DNA from: Microthyrium microscopicum
Taxonomy: Eukaryota; Ascomycota; Dothideomycetes; Microthyriales; Microthyriaceae
Length of the DNA: 64,000 bases
Direction: 5' to 3'
NCBI GenBank assembly: GCA_010405405.1
Contig: MU004242.1
Coordinates: 977,769 to 1,041,768, forward strand
Shown: positions 55,503 to 64,000 of the stretch, one piece after another
Layout of the letters: the number at the start of each line of letters is the position of its first letter
Position numbering within the stretch: position 1 is the first letter of the stretch
Translations under genes and position numbers: made by a program
Notes under the pieces: model-generated
What the model saw: the letters and a program-made list of their open reading frames with translations, nothing else
Databases searched by the model: none
What the model was told of the DNA's origin: nothing

Positions 55503-55946
55503 ATGCGGTTCCTTCTGATCCTAGCCCTATCAGCGACCGCTCTTGCCGCGGACGTGCAGCTTCCCAGCTGCGCGAATCAGTGTACTTGGTCAAACGGATG
55601 TCCGATCGCGAAAAACGTAAGCTTGCGATGCGCTTCTCCTCAGACCTTTACTCATATCATTCAGTGTCCTCCACCAGAAGCTCTTGGCTACCCACAGAAC
55701 GTCATCGACCAACTCGAAACTGATTGCTCAAAAAAATGCCCCAAGCCACCCCGCCGAATCGCCACTCCTGGTGAGGCCGCACTAGATACACGCATGGTGG
55801 CATCAGTCGTTGGGCCCAGCTGTGAGAATGGCTGCCATTTTGCCTACGGATGCCCAAGACATGGCATGTGCAAGCCTCCAGATGCACTTGGATACAGTGA
55901 GGCGCAGATTGAGGAGCTTGAGACGAAGTGCAAGGCTGGCTGCTAG
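55503..55946 (+). CDS. Small secreted cysteine-rich protein with two six-cysteine modules
   Basis: Exons 55503-55616 and 55665-55946 are separated by a 48-nt intron (GTAAGC donor, CAG acceptor) and give 131 aa. A signal peptide (MRFLLILALSATALAA) is followed by two aligned 42-residue modules joined by a ~26-residue linker. Each follows SC-x-N-x-C-x4-GCP-x4-C-x-PP-x-ALGY-x4-I-x2-LET-x-C-x3-C, with six cysteines that could form three disulfides. The intron is stop-free and a multiple of three, so the unspliced frame is also open (147 aa), but only splicing makes the modules match residue for residue. Size, signal peptide and cysteine content fit an effector-like or antimicrobial-type secreted protein. 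No family is recognised and the role is unknown. Confidence 0.8.
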   Translation: MRFLLILALSATALAADVQLPSCANQCTWSNGCPIAKNVSLRCASPQTFTHIIQCPPPEALGYPQNVIDQLETDCSKKCPKPPRRIATPGEAALDTRMVASVVGPSCENGCHFAYGCPRHGMCKPPDALGYSEAQIEELETKCKAGC

Positions 55947-56435
55947 CCGTTGCGTGGCATAAAGAGTTTGGGTGTGGCATATTTGACATGAGCATTATTG
56001 CATAGCGAGTTTGGATCTGGATTTAGCATTGCATTGCATCTGGGGAGCGTATTTGTGATGTTCTTGGCATCGTGTTTTATGTTGGATTAGCGAGCGTTGC
56101 CTGTGTAGATCAGATGATCTTTTAATGCGCATAAACTTTTTGTCTACTCCCTTGACAGTTGCTCCAATTATAACGTTCGCCTCTTATGCCAAAAATCAGA
56201 TTGACGATGGCTTCATTGCATTTGAGTGACGCCAAAGATGTAACGGTCAAGGCGATCCAGTCGAAGTTTGATATGTACTCCAATGTTCTTGCATTTGGTA
56301 ACAGCGAGCTGCACCGCCCGTTCCAGTTGAATTGGCAAACGGATCCTAATGGGGCACCGTAGCACATCTGGTCAAAAGCGCATCCGGTCGGGTTGGAAGG
56401 GTAAATAGTGTATAATTTGGGAGAGGCCACTATAA
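55947..56435. other. Intergenic between convergent genes
   Basis: 489 bp containing the 3' ends of the secreted-protein gene and of the mitoribosomal gene. The minus-strand ORF at 56122-56430 has no motif and is not called. Confidence 0.4.
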
Positions 56436-57209
56436 TTACATATGAGGTAGTCCTGCTGACCTTCCTATCATCATTGGGTGATGATGAACGCTAGGAATCA
56501 GCCCAATACCTACAGCTCTTCTGATGGCTTTTGCGAGCTTTCGTTGTGTGCCTTGCTTGAGCCCAGTTTCTTTGCGATGCTTTATCCGGCCTGTTTCCGT
56601 AGTGAACTCGGTAAGGACTGCAAAGTTCTGCGACAGAGTTAGACAGGCTACGCGACAACAGCATCAGAATCATACCTTGTAAAAGGCGGCAGGACTTTTG
56701 CCAACCATGTCAAACACGTCGCTTGACTGAGTGACGACCCTTTTCTTGAGCCACTTCCTTTGCTCACTGGGGCCTATATCCTTCGGGGTGTATACATCGC
56801 CAAATTGCCATTTTCGCCCTATTCTTCTGCGCATTTGCAGGTTCTCTTGTTGTACAGGCGCCGATTGGTTTCTTCGATCAAGTCTTTGGGAAGCGTTCTG
56901 GAGGGCATAGACGTTGGGTTCTCTGGTAGCAGCTCGAGTAAGTTTTGATTTGTCAATCGACCCTAGGTATTCACTAGAGCCAACAGTTTCTACTGGTGCT
57001 CTTCGTGGGAAAGTTCGAGTCTGATTTGCCTGTACCATCTGGAATAGCTCCTCGGCTTGTTTGTTTCTGTTGCGATACTCAGAACGAGCTGGGCCCGGAG
57101 CTGGGCTGGAGGTTTGTATGTTTGGGGAATCGGATGAGTAGAAGCGATGGCACGATCGGCTGATTGATCGTGGAGCTATCCGTCCTAGTGACTTCGTTAT
57201 TGGAGGCAT
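56436..57209 (-). CDS. RSM18: Mitochondrial small-subunit ribosomal protein bS18m
   Basis: Exons 56676-57209 and 56436-56627 are separated by a 48-nt intron (GTATGA donor, CTAAC branch, GCAG acceptor) and give 241 aa. The N-terminus is rich in Arg and Ser with few acids (MPPITKSLGRIAPRSISRSC), as expected for a mitochondrial presequence. The conserved S18 core spans the splice. It covers 'FGDVYTPKDIGPSEQRKW', then 'FYKNFAVLTEFTTETGRIKH' and 'TGLKQGTQRKLAKAIRRAVG', ending with 'IGLIP'. bS18 binds in the platform of the small subunit near bS6. The protein has a long N-terminal extension compared with bacterial S18 (about 75 aa), usual in fungi. It is divergent from the AP-1 gene. Confidence 0.88.
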
Positions 57210-57732
57210 CGCGATTGATCTAGAGGGTGAAGATGCAGCAAAGAACTCATTGAAGAAGGCTTTCTCGCATAGACAAGAATCTAACTTTCAATGTTCAAAG
57301 TCTGTAATTTGATGAGAGCCCGGGGTTGAGAATTTTGAGGCAATAAGGCAGCCAGAAAGTTTGTGCCCCACATTTCAGGTGACAGGAATCTTACACGGAT
57401 TTGATTCGATTCTTGGCATCACCACCGCTGTGCATCCTTCAAGAAGGTTAATTCCACTGCATTCTGCAACTTGACTATTCCTCTTTTCTCAACGTCCTCG
57501 ATCATTGCCCCAGCTTCGTCCCATTCGACCTTATCTGAGCCATCGTATTTCGTGGCGCCCATCGACTCCTCAACATTCTAGCTCCCTGGCATAGACGACA
57601 TCGGCATTCGACCGGAATCCAAATTTAACTAGCCAACAATCACGAAAGAGACTCGACCTTTTCAGCCTTTTGCCTTGATAGATTCGCATGAGGAGCTACC
57701 TCTTCTGCCTTCTTGGCACTTAGACTGCAAAA
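57210..57732. promoter_or_regulatory. Divergent promoter region, bS18m / AP-1 beta
   Basis: 523 bp between the two start codons. It is pyrimidine-rich on the plus strand near 57.5 kb, as often seen at fungal transcription starts. No defined site was identified. Confidence 0.4.
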
Positions 57733-60122
57733 ATGGCGGTTAACAGAATCAGAGGCGCTTTCGCCGTACCGAAAAAGGGAGAAACTTTTGAATTGCGGGC
57801 GGGGCTTGTGTCTCAATATGCCTACGAACGCAAGGAATCCATCCAAAAGACCATTATGGCCATGACATTGGGCAAAGATGTGTCTGCCTTGTTTCCAGAT
57901 GTACTAAAGAACATTGCAACTGCCGACTTGGACCAAAAGAAGCTGGTGTATCTATATTTGATGAACTATGCCAAATCGCATCCCGATCTATGCATTCTCG
58001 CCGTCAACACATTTGTTCAGGACTCGGAAGACCCAAATCCTCTCATACGAGCGCTTGCGATACGGACAATGGGATGCATTCGTGTTGATAAAATGGTGGA
58101 TTACATGGAAGAACCCCTTCGAAAGACCTTACGAGACGAATCCCCTTATGTTCGCAAGACGGCAGTACTCTGCGTGGCCAAGCTGTTTGACCTGAATCCT
58201 TCGATGTGCATCGAAAACGGCTTCTTAGAAACCCTTCAAGAGCTTGTCGGTGACCCAAATCCCATGGTTGTCGCAAACTCGGTGACAGCATTGGTTGAAA
58301 TCGAGGAGGCCGCACCTGAAACCAAAGCTTTCAGGATCAATCCAGCAACACTCAAAAAAATGCTACTTGCGCTTAACGAGTGCACAGAATGGGGACGGAT
58401 AACCATACTTACTAGTCTGGCAGAGTACCGGGCTAATGATCAGAAGGAGAGTGAGCACATTTGCGAGAGAGTCGCGCCCCAGTTTCAGCATGCCAATCCA
58501 AGTGTGGTCCTCGCCGCTGTCAAGGCTGTGTTTCTTCACATGCGGTTCGTTGGTCCAGAGCTCCGTCAACAATATTTGCGCAAAATGGCTCCTCCACTAG
58601 GTACGTCTCCGGCATCAATTGTTCATCGGATTGCTAATCGGCAATAGTAACGCTTGTATCATCACAACCAGAAGTACAGTATGTGGCACTTCGAAACATT
58701 GATCTCCTCCTTCAGAAGCAGCCGGACATTCTGAGTAAAGAAATGCGCGTGTTCTTCTGTAAATACAACGATCCACCATACCTTAAGCTTCAAAAGCTCG
58801 AAATTATGGTACGAATTGCCAGTGAAGCCAACATGGATCAGCTTCTGGCTGAGCTAAAAGAATACGCCATGGAAGTGGACATGGACTTCGTCCGACGAGC
58901 AGTGCGAGCAATTGGCCAAGTTGCCATCAAGATTGAGAGTGCAGCTGAGAAATGCGTCAACACCCTCCTAGACTTGATTGGCACCAAAGTCAATTACGTC
59001 GTTCAAGAAGCTATTGTGGTGATAAAAGACATTTTCAGGAAATACCCGGGTTACGAGGGCATAATACCACAGCTCTGCCAATGCATTGATGAGCTCGATG
59101 AACCAAATGCCAGAGGATCGTTGATATGGATCGTAGGAGAATACGCAGAGAAAATTACAAATGCAGCGGACATTCTCTCCGGATTCGTCGACAGCTTCAA
59201 CGAAGAATTTACTCAGGCAAGTCGGTTCTAGGGCTCTCTGATTTGTCACTAACAGCGAAAGACACAACTTCAAATTCTCACAGCCGTGGTCAAGTTATTC
59301 CTCAAGCGACCAGACCAATCGCAGGGCCTTGTAAAGAAGGTGTTGCAAGCAGCCACGGCTGAAAATGATAACCCAGACATTAGAGATCGAGCATATGTAT
59401 ATTGGCGATTGCTATCCAGTGACCCGGCCGTCACAAAGGTACTATTTGATAAAGTTCAGCATTGCTTCCATTGGCTAACTCGGATCAGGATGTGGTCCTG
59501 TCAGAGAAGCCCCCTATTACATCAACCATTCAATCACTCCCTCCAGCTCTCTTAGACTCGCTTTTAAATGAACTCTCCACACTAGCTTCAGTTTATCATA
59601 AACCCCCGGAAACCTTTCTTGGTCAAGGACGCTTTGGCGCAGAAGCAATGCAGAAAGCCGCCATCGAGTATGTTGTCCGTGTCACTCAATTATCTTTGCT
59701 GACATGATTCCAGGGAACAAGAGCAGAATGCTCGAGAAAATCCCATCGCAGCAGCCGCAGCAGTATCAGGCGATAACGCCACTCAAGGCAATGTCGAAAA
59801 TCTCCTCGATATTGATTTCGACGGTGCAGCTCCAGCTGCTTTAGAAGGCCAACAACCAATCAGTTCAGGTGGCCTAGAAGATCTCATGGGCGACGCACCA
59901 AGTGGTTCCCCTGCTCCACCACCTGGTGCAACTAACAACATGGATGACCTTATGGGTATCTTTGGTTCAGACGGAGCGAGTACAGCAGCTGCCCCGCCTG
60001 GAGGTACTGATGATTTGATGAATGGCTTTGGTGGGCTAGATCTTAGTGCATCGGCGACAGAGGCTCCGTCCCAACCTCAGGGTCCGAAGAAGACGAACCA
60101 AGATATTCTTGGTCTGTTCTAG
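57733..60122 (+). CDS. APL2: AP-1 adaptor complex beta subunit (beta-adaptin)
   Basis: Exons 57733-58600, 58648-59216, 59262-59438, 59489-59667 and 59714-60122 give 733 aa. The trunk of HEAT-like helices is highly conserved: '[19 protein letters not shown]', '[17 protein letters not shown]', '[17 protein letters not shown]', '[20 protein letters not shown]', '[17 protein letters not shown]' and '[14 protein letters not shown]'. The hinge carries a clathrin box, NLLDIDFDG, followed by a glycine/proline-rich stretch. It ends DILGLF without the C-terminal ear found in animals, as in other fungal Apl2. The complex sorts cargo into clathrin vesicles at the trans-Golgi and endosomes. The second intron is of GC-AG type (CAG/GCAAGT). 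A beta subunit shared with AP-2 is an alternative, but the sequence fits AP-1 better. Confidence 0.93.
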
Positions 60123-60732
60123 AGGGTAGGGCTAGGATTTCAAGATAGTAATGAAGCATGATTGCCACCATTGGCTACGAACTTCGCAAAGTGAGTATCT
60201 TTTCTCTATATAGGGCACTAATTCTATACCTGGGTACAACAGGAAATGATACGAAGGATCACAATACATCTTGATTGACCTTCCCAAACTACGGAACTTT
60301 AACCAGAATATTCTAGTCATGACGTTCTATTCCGGCCTTGGCAAAGATATCGGAGAAATGGATATGTCGCATCTATATATCTACGCTCTATCTACGCTAG
60401 CGGGAAGTGGAGAGGCTATAATACCGCGTAATATGTACCTGGGTGTATATCTGACGGCCTGGAATTGAGTGGTACCATGATATTCGATCGTAGCCATTGA
60501 GTTAAGTAAACCAATGTTTCCCAATATCTAATTCACAGCATTGTAGCCCTTCTTTATCGCTCATTTTTACTACATCCTCACCCTCATTTTTGTACTTTGA
60601 AACTCATTCCTTGACATCGATCTCGTCTTACTGATAGAGGTGCAACCGTCTTTGCAGGAGAGCATCCGGATTATGCACCTTTCTATCCTTGCTGCATAAC
60701 CATTTTATAGACGCTTTCTCTTATTGCTCAAC
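60123..60732. other. Intergenic, no gene seen
   Basis: 610 bp between two plus-strand genes. It contains the AP-1 gene 3' end and the MFS gene promoter. Confidence 0.45.
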
Positions 60733-62686
60733 ATGGGTATTGGAATTTTGGACGACCCCAGGACGCCGTTCCCACCTGGAACTTGCATCCTGACAGAAAA
60801 ACTTACAGTCGGTGCTGGTTTAGACGAATCTGAGTTGGACGGCTTCAAAAAAGATGGTGATGTTGTTCTTCAGCCACAGCCTTCGGATTCACCAAACGAT
60901 CCTTACAACTGGAGCGAAAGGCGCAAATATGGCATGGCGATCTTGCTCATAGCCAATGCCATCAGTATGTATGCCTAAAAGAGTTCACCACAGACATTCT
61001 AACAACTCCATAGCAATTGGTGGTACACAAGGCATGTTACATACAGGCATGAGGATACTTGCTGAGAAGTATCACACAACATTTCCAAATGTCAGTAATT
61101 CTAGATTCCAAGTTTTGGCTCTGGACGGTTTCTAACGCAACTCAAGGTCATTCGACATCTCACACCGCCCCGCATTGTGTCTCACGCATTTGGTCTCTCG
61201 TTTGCTTCGGCCATGGCTGCAGTCTATGGAAAGCGAGTTCTCTATGTCACTGGTGTTTTCGTCATTTGGGCAGAGATGTTCGCAGGATGGTTCGCCAACT
61301 CACTGGATTATTACACAGCTCTATCCGCTATTGGAGGGTTCGCTTCTTCATTTGAGATTTTGAACGGACCAATAATGACTGAAATGGTTTACGTCCATAA
61401 GCGTGGACGTATCATGGGTTTGACAGCAATCGTTGCTGTTGTTGGTGGTGACGCGAGGTAAGGATATATTTCTCGATAAGTGCTGCAATCACTGACACTT
61501 TCTATAGTCAAGTCATCTCCGGCAATGTTATCTCTAAGCTAGGCATCAAGTATACTTATCTGATCAGCTGCTGCATTGTCGCACTGCTGGCAGCATTGAT
61601 CTATCTCTTTGTCTGGGAGACAACATATTACCGCAAGACCCGGGAGGTAAAAAGAAAAGGGGACCTTTCGCCAGGAGCAATTTCTGAAAACTTTGAAACC
61701 GACTCGAAATCTCAAAGTGATGTCAAACCGGATGTCAAGAAGGACATTTCTGTTACACAAATTGAAAACCTCTCACCGATCAGCTCTCATCCAGAGGATT
61801 TTGCAATTCCGGAAGCCAAATTCACCTGGAAGCAACAATTGAAAGTGTTTAGAGGTCGGATAACTAAGAGAAGTCTGCTTCAGGCATTCTACCAACCATT
61901 TCCACTACTTCTCTTCCCATCTGTTCTTTTCGCTACTTTCGTCAATGGTGCATTCATGACATGGCTTCAGATTTCCGGTCTCCTCAAGTAAGTCAACTTT
62001 CGCATACCTTATAATCATGCCTAATTCTAATGATATCTTTCAGATTCCAAGTTCTTGCTTATCCACCATACAACCTCAAGCCGGATCAACTAGCTTATAT
62101 CAATCTTCCTGGAAGCATCATCAACTTACTCACCTCCATCTTCTCGGGACTATTCAGCGATTGGTTAATCAAGTTCCTGTCTCGACGCAACAAGGGTGTC
62201 TACGAGCCAGAATTCAGACTTCTTCTGATGCTGCCAGCCACCATCTTCTCAACCGTGTCGTTCTTGCTTCTTGGCAATGCTTATCATTACAAATGGTCGA
62301 TCGTACGAATTGTTGCTTGCAGCATATGCATGAACATCGCTGTCCCATTTGCCGGAAACGCGTCGATGACATACATTTACGATACACAAAGGACAACAGC
62401 AACAGAAGCTGTCGTGGCAAGTGCCCTGGTCAAGTCGATCTTTGGATACTTCGTCACGAGCTATGTCCCAGCATGGTTCGAAAAGGCCGGCCCACTCAAA
62501 GCTTTCACTACCCTGGCTATCCTAAACGTATCGTTCGCATGCTTGACGATCCCAGTATATATCTTCGGAAAAAGATTACGCGGCATGGTATGTCATACTA
62601 TCCAACTCCAAATTCAATTACTAATGATTACTTAGGTTGCGCGAAACAAATTCCTGATGAAAGCAGCTATCCACAAGGAAGACTAG
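60733..62686 (+). CDS. MFS transporter, HOL1/DHA1-like
   Basis: Exons 60733-60964, 61014-61090, 61147-61457, 61508-61987, 62044-62587 and 62636-62686 give 564 aa; introns are 48-56 nt, all GT-AG. The start is the first true ATG (MGIGILDDPRTPFPPGT). The N-terminal tail carries 'SDSPNDPYNWSERRKYGMAI', the usual lead-in of fungal drug:H+ antiporter-type MFS proteins. The two six-helix halves are joined by a ~90-residue hydrophilic loop rich in Ser, Asp and Lys. The second half begins at 'QPFPLLLFPSVLFATFVNGA'. The protein ends VARNKFLMKAAIHKED after the last exon. HOL1-type members carry cations and polyamines in yeast, but the substrate here cannot be assigned. No biosynthetic cluster is adjacent. 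Confidence 0.9.
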
Positions 62687-63455
62687 ATGTGCGCTTGGCT
62701 CTAATATGGAGAACAGCGGTGTTTACGTGATCAAGATCTTGGGGGTTATTTTAGGAATGCCATGGTGAGGTTCGATACATACAGTACAGTACATACGCTT
62801 CAGATTGGATATATTTGCTGAAGCCAGGATTGATACCGATTTACATTATTCTCTTGTACAGTAATAATCCATGCTTCTTAGATTGTCTGAAGATTCGGCA
62901 CCAGTTGACTGATATTTACCCATCAAGTTGTACTCCAATGACAGTGAAGTTAATTAATCGCGCGTTATTTTCCCCCAGCTAAGTGGAGAGCTGAACCGGG
63001 AAGCAGGTAATCGCTGAATAGTGTGACTGGTCATAGTCATCGATTGATAGTATGTTCATGTTTCATATTAGCATATATGGCGATAAGTTATATATCAGTG
63101 TATTAACCGATTAGGTGTTTGCCGATCTTTCTAGCGCTTTGTGGTATAGACTGATCTCCATGGTTCGAACGACTCTCCAATGAACTGGTCAAGCCTTACA
63201 GTAATGTGAGCTAAGCATGCGTGGCACGGCGCTGCTGATATCGACTATCGCTCGATCTGTTCTGCCATATTACCTTTGCCCTTCTGCTTTGACAGGGTAG
63301 TCGACTTCTTGTCACTGAAATATTGCGTTTTAATCTGAACTGATATTCAAGATTTTGAAGTTCAAGACTGCCACTGACTTCAAAGCGTAAGGAAGTGCGG
63401 CAGACTGTCGAAAACGGAAGGTCGAATAAGGTATTGGTTAAGCATATATAATGGC
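62687..63455. other. Intergenic, no gene seen
   Basis: 769 bp between the MFS gene and the partial gene at the right edge. It is AT-rich with no supported ORF. Confidence 0.4.
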
Positions 63456-64000
63456 CTAAGTAGAGGATTCAAATAGTGTACCAAGCCCCAAATCAGCTTC
63501 CAGATCTTTCTGTCGCTCTTGTTCATCTTGCTTCTTTACCTTCATTAAGCTGGTTCTGATATCTCTTTGCGCTTCATAATAAGCACCCCTTGAATCTGCT
63601 TCAGTCCACCAGCCGGATTCGGATGGTAGATGCTTGGTTACCTTTAGTTGTACATTTCCGACAACAGAGCCGTCAACCTCATTTACAAATTTGTCTAAAG
63701 AAGTATGCATCTTGAACGTAAGATAGGCGGGAAAGGTAGAGGATGTGATCGGGCCAGATGAATGGCGATTGCCTTCATGGAGCTTATCCGTTTTTCTCCC
63801 AGCCGTCCTTGGGCAGTACTTTTTGGAGGTAGGCAAGTACCATTTCGGCGTTTCTCAACTCGTAAGGTAAAGCGGTTCCGTGTTGCGCTTCTATTTTAGC
63901 CGTAAGAGGATATCTCTGCTCTGGATAAGGCCGGCGCCGGAACAGAGGTCGCTTGCCGCCTGCTGTTGGATATACTTTCATCTTTGAATCTGGCTCTCGA
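63456..64000 (-). pseudogene. Partial ORF with a one-base frameshift, running off the window
   Basis: On the minus strand an open frame enters from the right edge (…MKVYPTAGGKRPLFRRR…). It reads 'RNAEMVLAYLQKVLPKDGWEK' to a homopolymer of five T on the plus strand at 63791-63795. One base less there would continue it directly into the next frame ('LHEGNRHSSGPITSSTFPAY' to 'LEADLGLGTLFESST', stop at 63456). The two parts together look like one protein of at least 180 residues with a charged helical C-terminus. No family is recognised. The break may be a true mutation or an assembly/sequencing error in the homopolymer. No intron with proper splice sites bridges it. Confidence 0.5.

Noticed and set aside
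63121-63200. GGTTCGAA-like box suggesting a tRNA gene
   Set aside because: No matching D-arm, anticodon stem or acceptor stem could be folded around it, and no other tRNA-like element was found in the window.

Overview
The window looks like nuclear DNA of a filamentous ascomycete (Pezizomycotina). Genes lie on both strands and are compact. Almost every gene is cut by introns of about 45-60 bp with GTAWGT-type donors, a CTAAC-like branch site and a YAG acceptor. The gene set is fungal: a HET-domain gene, a CRH-type GH16 cell-wall enzyme, ATG9, OPT and MFS transporters. A member of the Leotiomycetes is possible but is only an impression; no taxonomic marker is present. No tRNA, rRNA or CRISPR array was seen. 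Exon structures below were derived by hand from splice consensus, reading frame and family conservation. In every spliced model the summed exon length is a multiple of three.

Layout. 1-4.3 kb: AT-rich DNA with two decayed tandem paralogs of a fungal domain that begins 'VPPEIRL.IF'. 4.3-16.1 kb: a methyltransferase, DPH7 (diphthamide), ribosomal protein eL42, a one-TM surface protein, a beta-carbonic anhydrase, a HET protein, a small membrane protein and a METTL7-like methyltransferase. 16.1-20.9 kb: a gene-poor stretch with an intact 233-bp MITE and a long ATG-poor leader leading into cdc25. 20.9-30.5 kb: cdc25, SLD5 (GINS), a six-exon formamidase, a UsgS-like membrane protein and a RING protein. 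31-42 kb: ATG9 and COG6 in divergent orientation, an AT-hook chromatin protein and NAD-glutamate dehydrogenase. 43.7-50.5 kb: an MFS transporter, PRO2 and a GPI-type CRH transglycosylase. 52-62.7 kb: an OPT transporter, a small secreted cysteine-rich protein, mitoribosomal bS18m, the AP-1 beta subunit and a second MFS transporter. At the right edge is a partial, frameshifted ORF.

The genes do not form one pathway or a biosynthetic cluster. Loose themes are membrane traffic (ATG9, COG6, AP-1 beta), nitrogen and amino-acid metabolism (formamidase, NAD-GDH, PRO2, OPT) and cell cycle/replication (cdc25, SLD5). The best second-look items are the competing splice acceptors giving two different GPI-like tails in the CRH gene, the duplicated six-cysteine module in the secreted protein, the MITE with perfect 62-bp inverted repeats, the nearly ATG-free cdc25 leader, a hidden last exon of NAD-GDH, a GC-AG intron in the AP-1 gene and a 21-nt microexon in formamidase. 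I did not find a clear unknown multi-gene system.
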